This document shows positions 12,076 to 24,085 of a DNA stretch of 64,000 nt, one piece after another. Source of the stretch: Avena insularis. Taxonomy: Eukaryota > Streptophyta > Magnoliopsida > Poales > Poaceae. The notes below the pieces were generated by a model. The model had not been told where the DNA came from. It worked only from the letters and a program-made list of their open reading frames with translations, and made no database searches. The translations under genes were made by a program, and so were the position numbers. The first letter of the stretch is position 1. Each line of letters opens with the position of its first letter. The stretch spans positions 309,915,132 to 309,979,131 of the forward strand of contig CM042689.1 of assembly GCA_023614405.1 (NCBI GenBank), written 5' to 3'.

Positions 12076-13990
12076 TGTTGGAGATATGCCCTAGAGGCAA
12101 TAATAAATGCAGTTATTATTATATCTTTGTGTTTATGATAAATGTTTACATTCATGCTATAACAATATTAACTGGAAACATTAATACTTGTGTGATTTGT
12201 AAACTAAAATAGAGTCCGTAGTAAAGCCTCTTTATAATACTAGCTTGTTGGTTAACAGATGATCGTGGTCTCCCGATCATGAACATTGATATGTTGTTAA
12301 CAACAAGATCATATCATTAGGAGAATGGTATGATGGACATACTCCTATAGATAAGCGTAGCATAAAGATCAAAGTCATTTTAATAGTTTAATTGCTATAA
12401 GCTTTCTGATACATAGTAACCTAATTCCTTTGACCATGAGATCATGCTAATCACCATCACCGGAAGGATGCTTTGATGACATCAAACACCACACCGTAAC
12501 TGGGTGGCTATAAAGGTGGTATTAGGTGTTTGGAAAGTATGGGTTGAGGCACATGGATCAAGAGTGGGATTTGTCCATCCATATGACGGATAGATATACT
12601 CTGGGCCCTCTCGGTGGAATGTCATCCAATTAGCTTGCAAGCATGTGACTGGCTCACAAGGGATCACATACCACGGGAACGAGAAAAGAGTACTTATCGG
12701 TAACGAGGTTGAACTAGGTATGTAGAGATACCGACGATCAAAACCTCGGATAAGTAAACTACCGCGAGACAAAGGGAAATTGGTATCGTATGTAAGTGGT
12801 TCATTCGATCGCAAAGTAATCATAGAAATATGTGGGAGCCATATGGATTTCCAGATTCCTCTATTGGTTATTGATCGGAGAAGTGTCTTGATCATGTTTG
12901 CATAATTCACGAACCGTAGGGAGACACACTTAAGGATTCGATGTTGTTGTGTAGTTATGGAATGATGAGTAAGAGACCGAATGTTGTTCGGAGTCTCGGA
13001 TGGGATCCGGGATATCACGAGGAGATCCTGAATGGTCCGGAGAATAAGATTCATATAAGGAAAGTCCTATTTTGGAGTTCGGGAATGATTCCGGTGTTTT
13101 CACCAGGAATGTTCTAGAAGGGTCTGGAAGGTCCGGCACTCCGGAGGGGAAGGGTACATTGATATGTCATGACAATATGGAATGGTTGCATCATGTACTA
13201 GGTCACTTGGCTAGGCAAAATAAAGAGAGAAATCAAATCGAAGTTTGAAAGTCAAACGCCAATTTGAAAAAGTCAAATCTCAAGTTTGCTTGGTGGAGGG
13301 AGAGTAGGAAACCTACTTGGGGAGGAAGTCCCCTCCCTCCACCCGCCGGCCATGAGGAGGAGTAGGAGGAGGACTCCCTCCTCCCAAGCCGCACCCTCCC
13401 ACCTATATAAGGAGGGGTAGGGCTGCCCCTACCCTCACACCTCAAACCCTAGCTCTGGCGCCTCCACCTCCAAGTGCAGCCGCCGCCTAGGGTTTCCCCT
13501 CCAACTCGGCGACTTGGGGCTTCCCCAAGCCCTAGCCGCCGGCCACACCCTCCCCTTGGTGCCCTCTAAACCCTAGATCACCAAGGCCTCTCTCATACTC
13601 CACCATACTCGCTCTGGCTTAAGGCGAAACCCTGCGAGATCTCCCCTCTACTTCCGACACCACGCCGTCGTGCTGCCGGAATCGTGAGGAGAGTGTTACA
13701 ACCTCCGCTGCCTGCTGGAACAAGGGAGAGGAAGGTCTTCATCGAGTACGGAACGTGTGACCATCATTGAAGCCAGCTGGAACGCAGCGTCGGAAGGATC
13801 GTCTACGCGATCTTGAGATCGGCAAGTGTACGACTACATCACCCAGGAGAATATCCTCTTGTTAACCACTTTGTAATCTTCGAGGGTTAGTTCCTCTATC
13901 GACTCGTTGCTACAATCTAGTAAATAGATCTTGGCTTGTTTGTGTGCATGCGGTAGAAATTTTTTGTTCTCCATGCTACAAACCCCTACA
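12076..13990 (+). repeat. 3' LTR of copia element C
   Basis: It begins TGTTGGAGATATG and ends CCCCTACA, with intact TG...CA ends, unlike its partner. It is followed by the target duplication GCTAA. A TATA box lies at 13404-13410. Confidence 0.95.
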
Positions 13991-13995
13991 GCTAA

Positions 13996-15785
13996 TAACA
14001 TAGTCAAATATTCATATGTTGGACCAAAGCAAACTATTCTAGAGGATATGTCAATTTACAGAACAACATGTATTAACCATATCAAGTACATAGTACCATA
14101 TTCCTCAAAAGGATGATCACTTATCAGCAGAACAAACATGATTTTCCATTTTAAAGCATGCCTGTGAGAATTAGAGAAAATGTACAGTAATATATGTAGA
14201 TGTTAACTGTTATATCGATGATACATCATTCATATACATGCTTGTGTTGCTAAGACAATACAAGGCCTACTGGACATATAATCATAGGCAAAACATGACA
14301 AAGTATAATCAAAGAGAACCAGATGTGGAACAAGGGACTTATCTACACCATGGATATTGTGAAGAAGATGATTAGACCGTGAATATTTGAAGACCTAGCA
14401 GGCAGATGAAGACCTAATCAAATAGAACCACAACAACAAGCGACATCAACTCCCGAGATTTGTTGTGATCTGATAAAAATCACAGTAGTCCATCATCTAG
14501 GATCTGATAAAAATCAAAGAGTTAGCAAGCTAGCACAACTTGGGAGATATAAGCATGCGATGCATTTATCCCAAAGGCTAGGATAAGACATACTATTGCA
14601 TGAGAATGTTAGGGATTTGAGGTCCATCTATTGTTGTATTTCATACATTTAATTAAAGCCAAGCAGATTCAGAAAAGATGACGGGTCTAGATGGCATGGG
14701 GGCATAATGGAGTGACAGCATACATGGGACATTTGGACAAAAAAAACAATAATCACAACAGATAACTTTAGAACTGATACTAACAAACAAACAAAAGTTA
14801 TACAATTGAGGTGCTCAAAAGAAAATAGTTCCCTCCTACTAATCATTTTCCATTGTTTGAACTTTCGTAGCAGCTAATCGTTTGCATCAATAATTTTCGG
14901 CCACTGCATAGAAAAAATAAAACAAGGACAAGGGGTAAATATAGAAACAGCAAAGTAGAATACTATCTCACCAAACGGTCCAGCAGATTACTATATAGCA
15001 GATTTAGCTTCTACCAGATTTAGAGTAATAAGATATAAAATAAAAGAGGATTACTATGTCCAGTAGATTGTGTATATCTCTTATGTATTCATGCTGAGGA
15101 AATGCTATTACTTTTGAAGTTGCGCGTATGGGGATGTTTCATTTGGTAACACATAACCACAAAATGAATCAGATAGCAAGAACACAACTTTGTTATGAAT
15201 AAAACAGACCCTTGTGTTCAGTGAAGCGAACTACCAATAATTTGGATGGTAGTGATACCCTAGTTCCAACGAGAGATAGCCTATATTGTGCTCTTTTGTA
15301 ATACCTATATTGAGGGAGTATTCACTTAACAGTTATTAGCACTATAAGGCAAGAAGAGCATTTTAGCATCCTTCAACATACATAAACAGGAACCATTTTT
15401 ATATACCAATTCGCTCAGCACACCCCAGTTCTATTGTTTCTACAATAAAAGAAGGAACATAGTAATCAAGAGAGTGTTAATGAGCATGCCTTCTGGTTTT
15501 CTACAACTGTCAAGTAAATTTAATCATTGTCTCATCAAATTAGTCCTTTTAACATGAATATGGACATAGAGATGTAGTATTGCCTAAAATGGATCCAATA
15601 AATATTTCTGGTCAAACTGAGGATAATCCAGATCCAGGGATCCCTCGCCACGCGAAATCTAGGAACCCAGCTATCTAATTCCTCAAGCCCATCTATACCA
15701 GGCAAAATATACTATAGTTTACTCGAATCCATTCGATATGCGATCTATCACTACAGAAAAAAGGGAGTCTATCATTGCGAAATTT
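13996..15785. other. AT-rich interior of CACTA element B, right of the copia insert
   Basis: No recognisable gene, repeat family or tandem array. If the minus-strand exons in element B belong to one gene, this would be its first intron. Confidence 0.35.
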
Positions 15786-15787
15786 AC

Positions 15788-16188
15788 CTCCAACGAGTGT
15801 GGTGTAGGCGAGGGTGAGCTTCTGTGACATGGAGAGCCCATCCCCATCTTCTCCTCCCCTTCTTCCTCTCCACCCCCCTATGAATCACTGCCCCCTCCAG
15901 AACCACCGCTCCTAGATCCCTCGCTGTCTCTATCCGATCTGCTAATGCCACCGCTCCTTGGCTATGACTGTCACGAGGAGGCGAGCGTCGGGGGTACCAG
16001 ATCAGAGATAGAGAGGAGGGCAAAGGCGCGGGGGCTGCACAGGTAGAGGTGGGAGCACTATGAGGCGGAGATCTAGGCCGAGGAGAGGGCGAGAGGCACG
16101 AGCACTCGGGTCGTGGAGAGGGCCATGTTCGTAGAGCTGGGGTTTTGTTGGGGTTCAAACCGCCGCCTTCATCGTCTGCCTCAGCCAT
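15788..16188 (-). pseudogene. Candidate first exon of a minus-strand gene carried in CACTA element B
   Basis: On the minus strand an ATG opens a frame beginning MAEADDEGG, rich in Pro, Ser and Arg, in a GC-rich block that contrasts with the AT-rich flanks. A good splice donor GAG/GTAAAT lies at the downstream end, which would end the exon before the reading frame's own stop. GC-rich first exons next to AT-rich introns are typical of grass genes, so this could be a captured gene start. The low-complexity protein gives no family assignment, and chance opening in GC-rich DNA cannot be excluded. Confidence 0.3.
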
Positions 16189-16584
16189 AATTCGAGTCGT
16201 CGTCGGTGGCGCAATATAGAGTCAGGGAGGGGTGTGGATCTCGCTAGACAAGAAGGGGAGCAAGCGGGGAAGAGGCTCTCGAACAGAGGGCAGCGGCGAC
16301 GCGCGGATCTTGCTGCAGAAGGAGGGGAGCGGTGTCCGGCGGCAGGCAATAGGATTAGGTTGGGGAACAATGGAGAAAGGAGGGGAGCATGGGGACGTGG
16401 CAGTTTTGGCTGCCACGCGCGTGTATTGCGTGCGTGATGCTGAAAATATTCGGTGTCTGAGCGCGCGATGGGTACCGTGCCACGTCAGCTATCCCTGTCA
16501 AGTTCTAGCAGATCAACATACTATCCGTCCATCTTGTCCATATCCAACGGTCTATCTTGCTATCCTCCATATTTAGACCTGCCT

Positions 16585-16767
16585 AGCTATTATGACAATT
16601 TTATTTAAAGAAATTATGACGTTTTTGAGTCAAATTGTCATAATTTTTTAAGGTTTTAGCCCTCCCAAGCAGTCTGAGACCACCAGGTGCAAAATCTTCA
16701 GAAATCTAAGACGATTTTGTAGATGGTCACTACCAAAACGTCACAAATTGACACATTTCTTGTAGTA
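16585..16767. repeat. Right subterminal repeat region and terminus of CACTA element B
   Basis: Motifs ATTATGACAATTT, ATTATGACG and TTGTCATAAT recur, matching the array near the left end in inverted fashion, followed by the terminal TTTCTTGTAGTA. The TSD TAA follows at 16768-16770. Confidence 0.7.
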
Positions 16768-17630
16768 TAACCGGGTAATCAGCATCGTCATCGTGGTAGA
16801 GCGGAAAGAACCAGGGCATGAGTACGGAGTTCAACGACCAGTTTACTATGTAAGCGAGGTCTTGACGGAGTCCAAGCAGCATTACCCGCACTAACAGAAG
16901 CTACCTTATGGAGTGTTCCTTGCTTCTCGGAAGCTAAGGCACTACTTCTAGGAGCACCCTATCACAGTTATGAGCAAATCTCCACTGTCCGACATCATCA
17001 ACAACAACGACGCTACAGGAAGGGTTGCGAAGTGGGGCATTGAGCTTGACGCCTTCGAGATCACCTACAAGAGACACGACGCTATCAAATCACACGTCTT
17101 GACGGATTTTATCGCAGATTGGACGGAGATGCCAGATGCTACCCATATACCAGAGCCAGAATACTAGGTAATGCACTTTAACGGATCAAAGCTACCCAAC
17201 GGTTGTGGGCTGGTGTACTGCTACAGTCCCAACTGGGGAAAACCTACACTATGTTCTACAGATCCACTTCGAGGCTATGAACAACATGGCAGAGTATGAA
17301 GCACTCATTCACGGACTACGCGTAGCCAAGGATATTGGCATCAAGCGCATAGTTTGCTGTGGAGATTCCGACTTGGTTGCCTAGCAAGTGGCTGGCACCT
17401 AGAACGCGTGGAACCCTATGATGGCGGCATATTGAGATGAAGTGGACGAGATAGCCAAGAGCTTCTTAGGCTACGAAGTCAAGTATGTCCCAAGGGAGGA
17501 AAACGAGGCGGCTGATCTACTGTCAAAGCTTGGGTCAAGTCGCAAGAAAATTCCGCCTGGTGTTTTTCTGGAGCATCTACAGACACCATTCGTGAAGGGA
17601 GCGGACCCCAAGTACCCGGATAGAGTTTAA
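16768..17630 (+). pseudogene. RT connection and RNase H region of element A
   Basis: After the CACTA insertion the gypsy reading resumes with VVERKEPGHEYGVQRPVYYVSE, the usual block after the RT thumb, then RNase H sequence: HFNGSKLPNGCG, NNMAEYEALIHGLRVAKDIG and CGDSDLV, giving the D/E/D-type residues, though the first Asp is Asn in FNGS. Stops interrupt at 16891-16893, 16948-16950, 17166-17168, 17383-17385, 17401-17403 and 17434-17436. The last part (17442-17630) is open and ends at TAA. RNase H would degrade the RNA strand during cDNA synthesis; this one is inactive. Confidence 0.8.
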
Positions 17631-17645
17631 TCTTTCGTTCACACA

Positions 17646-18881
17646 GTGACAAAGGTCCCTCCGGCTTGGACAAAACCGTTCATGGAATATCTCGTACACG
17701 GAACTTTGCCCATCAATGAGGTCGAAAGTCGGCAAATAGTACGCCGAGGAAAGGGCTATACCATAATTAATCGATATCTCTATAAAAGAAGCACCACTGG
17801 TGTATACCTCAAGTGTGTTTCCCAGCAAGAAGGTATGGAAATTCTTCATGAGATCCATCTCGGAGATTGCGAGCATCATGCCACTCCTCGATCGTTGGTC
17901 TTCAAAGCCTTACGGCAAGGATTCTACTGGCTGACCGCGAAAGCGGACACCGACAAGCTGGTTGAGACATGCATGGGATGCCAGTATTATGCCCGACAAC
18001 CACATGTTCCAGCTAAAGAATTGCGAATAATACCAATAAATTGGTCGTTTGCAGTCTGGGGGCTATACTCGGTTGGTCCATTACAGACGGCACCATGTGG
18101 GTTTACGCATCTGCTAGTAGAAGTTGATAAGTTCACCAAATGGACAGAAGCTAAACCCATTAGAAAGCATGATGGGGAAACTGCCCTTAGGTTTGTCCGG
18201 GATCTAGTGGTGAGATTTGGTCTCCCACATAGCATCATCACCGACAACAGCAACAACTTGTCACTCGGAGAAGTGGAAGCTTATTGTTGGGAGAAGGGCA
18301 TCCGACTTGACCTAGCATCTGTGGCGCATACACAGTCCAATGGCCAAGTTGAGCGAGCCAATGGATTAACTCTGCAGGGAATCAAGCCACGTCTAGAGGC
18401 ACTGCTACATAGAGCAGCTGGAGCCAGGGCAGAGGAGTTACCATCTGTTCTATGGAGTTTACGAACTACACCCAACAGATCTACCGGCTACACCCCTTAT
18501 TTCATGGTATATGGATAAGAAGCCATTCCACCTTCCGACATCCTTCACGATTCACTAAGAGTGGCCGCCTACGACAAAGATGACGTTGAATAATCCAGTC
18601 GCCTAGATGTGGACCTTCTCGAGGAAGAGCGCGTATTGGCCTGCCAAAGATCCGCCATCTACCAGCAGAAGCTACGTAGCTACCATAGTCGCCGCGTTCG
18701 GCATCGCTCATTTAAAGAGGGGGATCTGGTGCTCCAACTTAAGCAGAAGAAGTCACACAAACTATCCCCGCCATGGGATGGACCGTTCATAATAAGCAAG
18801 GCACTACTCAATGGGTCTTACTACCTCGTTGACAATCGTGAACTTGAGGATTCACCCAACGATGATCATAAGCGTAAGTGA
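17646..18881 (+). pseudogene. Integrase of element A
   Basis: The first 290 codons are open. The zinc-binding HHCC module is present (HLGDCEHH and CMGCQYYA). Of the DDE catalytic triad, the second Asp (IITDNSNN) and the Glu (GQVERANG) are visible, but the block that normally holds the first Asp reads WGLYSVGPL, so it seems to be lost. A TAA at 18516-18518 and a further stop near 18591 cut the C-terminal part, which continues as a basic segment containing FKEGDLVL to a TGA at 18879-18881. The enzyme would insert cDNA into chromosomes. Confidence 0.85.
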
Positions 18882-19470
18882 CTTGACCCAGATGATGACT
18901 ACCCGTAGCTTGATCGGCCATGGAACATAGCACAACTACGTCCTTTTTACACTTAGCATATTCTTTATATACTATGTACCTCTTATATGATCAATGAAAT
19001 AAAGCTCTCTGGTTCACTCATATTCTTGATCTTTTACCTCCTTTAGTGTTCATTTTTGGATCGTATAAAACCTTTATGTGCAAGCTTTGCATTTGCACTT
19101 GTAAAAATTCCGCCTATGGGCGTTAACTTAAGTTTTCTGGTCTACACATTCTTTGTTGTTTTTATGTGGATTCTGGAGTAGTGACTTTTGGCACTTGAAG
19201 TCGGCGATTTTGTGCTTAGGTTTTGACGGTGCCATTGTTCATCATCACTTAAACACATGGTTCCAACTACGAGTCTTCCGACTCATGAAAAGTCAAGCAT
19301 AAAAACCAAAGTAATGGATAAGCCAGCACTTGCTTAAAAAATATTTACATGCTGGAACTGGTACTTGAGTAGCAGGAAATATACAATTATTGTTTTTCTG
19401 CCTTAAGATTAACATAGTAGTTTTTCCGCATAAATAAACTCAGAGGAAACAAATATCACATATTGTTTTT
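18882..19470. other. Non-coding stretch of element A between integrase and the antisense gene
   Basis: About 590 bp with no supported coding sequence on either strand. The plus-strand polyprotein ends before it and the minus-strand antisense gene stops at 19471. Polyadenylation signals for the antisense transcript might be here, but I see no clear one. Confidence 0.5.
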
Positions 19471-22400
19471 TCATTCCTCTGGCGCAGGAGACTTCGGGGT
19501 AGCATCGTCGGCAGCAGGAGAGCCATCCTGATCATCTTCAACGTCGGTGGTCTTGAGGGACTCGGAGGAGCTGTGACGGTCGCCGTCAATGATATCAAGA
19601 GGCACAAAGGCATTGTGATCGACCAACTCGGCGACCCTGGTGTCATAACCCGCGAGCGATGCCCAGATAGCTTTGTGATCAATCTTCTGGCCGTCATCGT
19701 CTACGTCGGGCAGGCTTGAGGTCACCATGTCGATGTCATCATTCTCATAGTGGGCCTTGACCATTGCCAATGACATTCTTGCACCAGCCCGGGTACATGA
19801 AGCTTTCCAGCTTACGATACGCTCGAGGGCTTGGCGCAGAATCTCTGAGTATTTCATGACAGTATCCACCGCCTTGATGTTGATGTTCAGGGGCTTGGCA
19901 ATCTCTTTGCCTTGCTTGACGGTGGTGTTGATGAAGTTGCCGGCGAGAACCATGCATTCCTTTGGTGGAGGAGGCATATTGATTAAACCAATAGGAGCTG
20001 CATTTCCGGCAAGTCAAAGAAGTACATGAGTTCAAACAACACAAAAAAGTTCAGAGTACCTGGCTTACATAAGTACAAGACGGAGATCTCTTACCAAAGA
20101 TGCTCGCCTCCGCTTGCTGGAGTGTCTCCGCCATGGAATCCCGTTCTTGCCAAAGAACCTTGCAAGCCTCAAGGTTATACTGATTCTGCTCATCGGCAGC
20201 TTTCTTCTGATCCTTGAGGATTGCAATTTCCTCCTTTAGACGGTTCATCTCCGTGTTGGCGGACTCCTGCAAGGCCTTTATGGATTCCTCGTGCATCTTC
20301 AAAGTGCCTGCCCTCTTTTTCTTGAGGATCTTGTTCTTGTTATCCAGCGGCTCAATGTGCTTGGATTGCTCGACAATGTCATTAGCCTTGGCGATGGTTT
20401 CTGCAAGTCAGAGAAATGATAGCACATAATGAGTAGTAGGAGAGTGATGGCACAAAGACCAAGTTTAAGTGCAAAATTGAAAGGAAAAACAGACTCTTGC
20501 TCTTGGTGATTTGTTCCTTCAAGAAGGAAGTTTTACCATTTTCCGCTTCCAGCTCACCGCACATCTTGTGGAACTTCTCGTTGGCGATGCCTCTCCGAGA
20601 ATTCTCATTCTGTGGAAACAAGGTTAAAGTTACTTAGTCTACTTGGAGCATCTAGCCGGATAAATATCCACCTAGAGGCTTGGGGGCTACAGTGAGAGTC
20701 TTTAACTCGGCAATATGCTTAGTCTTTCTTTAAGCATCTAGTCAGAACTAATTCTATTTCAACTAGAGGCTTGGGGTCTACAGTATTGAAGTTTACAAAC
20801 ACTGTGTATGCTACTCTAAAAGTATCTAGTCGGAATATTTCATTCAAACTACATACTTGGGGGCTACATTATGAAGTTTTCTAGCTTAGTCACTCTTAGA
20901 GCATTCAGATGCAAAGACCTATGGTTTTCCGTCTAAATCCTCGGGGGCTATAGTGGGATACTCATATGAAATGTAAAAGGCAAATAAAACTTACAAGTGC
21001 GATGATATTGAGGTTGGTGGCGCTCTCGGAAAATATCTTGCTGAACGAAAGACTATTTCCACGCAAGATATCCGCCTGCCTGAGTAGCTCCTCAAGACTG
21101 CAGGTCGGAGAAGTTGGCGCTGCACCAGAAGCCAGAGTTGAGCTACTCGGCGTAAGCGCCGGGTAGACAATCTTCGGGAGCTCTGCTGGCATCTTGGATG
21201 CAGTGGCGCCGCCTTCGGCAGACGTTCCGCCTTCTACTATCGCCTTACCGCTACCGATGGCATCCTTAGCCAGAGCTTCAGCCATTTTGGATGCGGTACT
21301 TTATTGTGTCGCCTGCTCACCGACGAAGGCAAGATCCGCAGTGACACCTGGATCCACTTCCATGGCGGAAGGGCCAGATGCTACCTTTGCTGGAGAGCTT
21401 GTCGGTGCGGCAGCAGGCTGGACGCTGAGAGTGGTAGGGATGATGGCGGGAGACGCTTGGTGCAACATATCTCTGATGTTTTTACAAGCCCCCGATTTTT
21501 TGGAGATCTTCTTCAAACTCAAACTAGCATTCTTCCTGAAATGTGCAAAAGTATAAGTATAGGAATAAGACGAGAAAGAGGAAATGTCGGAAGATAAGAA
21601 GCTTACACAACGGTTGGTCCCTTGGTGAAAGGGATGCCGGTAATTCTTCTTTTCTTCGCCTCTAGGGCAGCAGTGGACTTCTTGGAGGCTCCACCCTCTG
21701 TCTTCTTCTTGCCTCCGTCAGCAGCATTACAGGTGGAGCTCTTCTGCTTACGCGGCAACGGGACATCATCGTCGGACACGACGGTGACTTCCTTCATCTT
21801 GGGGTCATAGATTTGGATAACCATGTCATCCTCCTCTGGACTTTTAAGCTGTTAAGTGAAATCCCGAAGTGTTAGATGCAACGGTAATGGCTAGACAGAA
21901 GAACTGGAGCATATGTCATATACGAAAAATAAACAGGTACCTCTGGGAACTTGCCCTCCACGAACATGTCGTAGGTGATGGCGAAGCCGCGCTTCCTGTC
22001 CTTCACCTTGACGATTTCCTTGAGGCGTACCTTGATGGAGTCACTTGAAAAGTTGTCCTCGGAGATGCAGAGGCTATCCTTCCTATCCTTGGTATACTGG
22101 TGCATCATCTTCGCGCGGTGCTGCAGAGGCTGGATCCGCGTGACGAACCAGGACATGGCTAGGTCCAATCCAGTCAAACCCGTCTCTATGAACCACTCGA
22201 TCCACCTACTGGTGCGGGAAGCTTCGTTGTCAGAGGGAAGGGTGTCCTGAGATCTCCATGTCGGGGCTTCTGCGGCGGCCCAATCGACGAAGTCTGGGTA
22301 CGTTGCTTCTCGGCCGGCCAGAGGGATGTCTGGGCCGTAGAAGTACGTCCGCTGCCAGTTCTTGCAGGACTCGTGGCCTACGATGTCAAGGAACCACCAG

Positions 22401-22993
22401 CCAAGCCGGATCTTGAAGCTAATGGTTCCGCAGTTCCTAAGCTCGTCCTTGCTAGCCCCAGCTTCCCTCTTGACGGTGAAAAAGTAGATGAACAGATCTA
22501 ACCTAGGCCTAATTCCTAGGTAGACCTCACAAAGCGTCATGTAGTTGCTAAGCGCGAGGATGCTATTCGGAGAAAGGTTTTGAGGTTGAACCCAGTAATG
22601 GCTAAGTACAGCTAGGAAGAAGTCAGAGATTAGGAGGGAGACATCGCGTACCATCTGTGCTTTGAGGTACACCTTCTCCCCGGCTTGGGGAGAAGGTGAC
22701 TCAGCAGAGGGCCAGCCCGCTGCACCATCCCCTCCGCTATGGGAGGTATTCTTCAGCGAGCAGCTCCTTGAGATCGCCATCAGTGATATCGGATCCGCAC
22801 CATTCTCCCTTGTGGGAGTTGCTTTCCTCTTCCAGCGGTTCCAGCCCCCTGTAATATGGTCGCCGTCGGTGGTTTCCACCACCGTGGACCGTGGAAAAAC
22901 CACGCCCTCTGGAGGCACGTGGATGGAGCCTGCCGGCTTGGACGCAGTTTCATTCGTCACCGCCATGGAAGGGGTGGAGCTGCTGCTTGCCAT
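19471..22993 (-). pseudogene. Spliced antisense gene of gypsy element A (putative gypsy-type transposon, Transposase_28-like)
   Basis: Six exon-like blocks in consistent minus-strand order: 22993-21941, 21848-21607, 21535-20995, about 20609-20490, 20400-20095 and 19997-19471, most with clear GT/AG borders. Exon 1 starts MASSSSTPSMAVTNE and contains LSPNSILALSNYMTLCEVYL and GWWFLDIVGHES, resembling the plant domain called putative gypsy type transposon. Middle exons are Lys/Ser-rich and then coiled-coil-like (MHEESIKALQESANTEMNRL); the last is acidic. An in-frame TAA near 21298 in exon 3 and a missing consensus donor after exon 4 suggest decay. Antisense genes downstream of integrase are known in Tat-lineage elements; the function is unknown. 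Confidence 0.72.
20655..20955 (+). repeat. Four degenerate tandem copies of a polypurine-tract-like motif
   Basis: CTTGGGGGCTACA-type sequence occurs at about 20678, 20768, 20856 and 20939 with a spacing of roughly 85-90 bp, three of the copies preceded by a GCATCTAG(T/C)CGGA-like segment. The core GGGGGCTA resembles the tract directly in front of the element's own 3' LTR (23585-23595). The array sits in the third intron of the antisense gene. Confidence 0.65.
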
Positions 22994-23595
22994 TGGAATT
23001 GGAGGAGAGGTGACTGGGAGATTGGGGAAGAACTAGGATTTTTCCCCGTGCGCGCAGAGAGCTCGAGGAGATGGTTCGCAGGAGGAAGAAGATGACACGG
23101 GGGAGAATGAGGTGAAAATATGAAATCTACCACGGTTGTAATTTATAACCCTCGGCGTCAAGATTCGTGCAAAGTGATCGAGTGGTTGCTGTGTGGACAG
23201 CGCGTGCGTGTACGTGCATGGAAATTTCACCATGTTCCCACCGCGGCCGCCAACGGTTCGTATCCTTCGCGCAGGAAAAACGGACATGATTGCGTTCTCT
23301 GCATGTGTAAGTTACGAGGCGTTGCTGACCTATGGTCTATGTTTCTCTATATGACAAGGGCAGGTGAACCATCCCATCAGAAGATTCCGGCATGGACGGA
23401 TCCAGTCCGGCTACGAGAAGAGTACGATGGAAGATTCAGCAGTTCTCCGACTTACAAGTTGAAGACGGAGAGCATTGCAGGGTTCTTGTGAGGACTACAA
23501 TATATTGCTTGACGATTTTCCGACATTTATCTAGATGGATCATTCGATCTGAATAGGCAAGACGACGCAAGATCTCGGAGTTCTCCGGGGGCTAC
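22994..23595. other. Region between the antisense gene start and the 3' LTR of element A
   Basis: This would be the promoter and 5' UTR side of the antisense gene and the stretch leading to the polypurine tract (CTCCGGGGGCTAC, 23583-23595). I see no coding sequence on the plus strand and no clear TATA box for the antisense gene. Confidence 0.4.
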
Positions 23596-24085
23596 TGTTG
23601 GGGATATGCTATATGGGTATCATCATAGCATGTCTCTAATCCGGATAACCCGGGTGGACCATAGTTGGTAGCAAGTCCCATGGCCTGCTGGGCAGCCCAG
23701 TTAGATGGATCCAAAAGGGAGGCCCATGCCGGATAAAGGAAAGCTACAGAGGAGTCACCAGCGTGCCCGGAGCCTTGGAGTGCAAGACACGTTAGACTAG
23801 TTGTATACCGTGTAGGACTCTGTAACCTGTCCGGCTAGGACTTTGCCTGTAACCCTAGGATATGGAGACTATATAAGCCGTACCTATGGGAGCCTTTAGG
23901 GACAGAACAACTCATATCGCGCACAGCGAACCGATCACTGTAACTCGGCGTATTGCCATTATAGTGATTTATAGCAGGAGTAGGATCCCGCCACCGTCGT
24001 GGGATCTAAACTTGGGTAAGATGTGCTACCTCGTACCCGCCAACCTTCTGCCTTACCCCACATCTCTAAACACACAATGTGAGGA
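23596..24085 (+). repeat. 3' LTR of gypsy element A, first part
   Basis: It begins TGTTGGGGATATGC right after a purine-rich tract. It includes a TATATAAG-like promoter box at 23872-23878. At 24085 it is interrupted by copia element D; the LTR continues at 32646 (one GAGGA copy being the target duplication). Confidence 0.75.

Larger units (their letters stand above)
4998..13990 (+). mobile_element. BARE-1/WIS/Angela-like copia retrotransposon (element C), full length
   Basis: Two long direct repeats (4998-6874 and 12076-13990) flank a gag-protease-integrase-RT-RNase H region. The insertion is bounded by a perfect 5-bp duplication GCTAA at 4993-4997 and 13991-13995. A primer-binding site TGGTATCAGAGC (initiator Met tRNA type) follows the left LTR at 6876 and a purine tract AAGTGGGAGA precedes the right LTR. 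The LTR start TGTTGGAGATATGCCCTAG and its size are characteristic of the Triticeae BARE/Angela/WIS group. Coding regions contain several stops and frameshifts, so the copy is not autonomous. It lies inside CACTA element B. Confidence 0.96.
2596..16767. mobile_element. 14.2-kb non-autonomous CACTA (En/Spm) transposon (element B) with nested copia insertion
   Basis: The left end reads CACTACAAGGAAT and the right end, read inward, TACTACAAGAAAT: imperfect terminal inverted repeats with the first base mutated on the right. It is flanked by the 3-bp duplication TAA. Both subterminal regions carry repeated short motifs of the TATGACGA/TCGTCATA type in both orientations, as expected for transposase-binding arrays. 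I see no TNPA- or TNP2-like transposase. Without the copia insert (4998-13990 plus one TSD) the element is about 5.2 kb. Inside are gene-like exons on the minus strand (see separate entries), so it may carry captured host sequence. It would depend on an enzyme supplied elsewhere. Confidence 0.85.

Noticed and set aside
22662..23036. Plus-strand frame of 124 codons near 22.7-23.0 kb
   Set aside because: It is the complement of exon 1 of the antisense gene, which has the recognisable domain.
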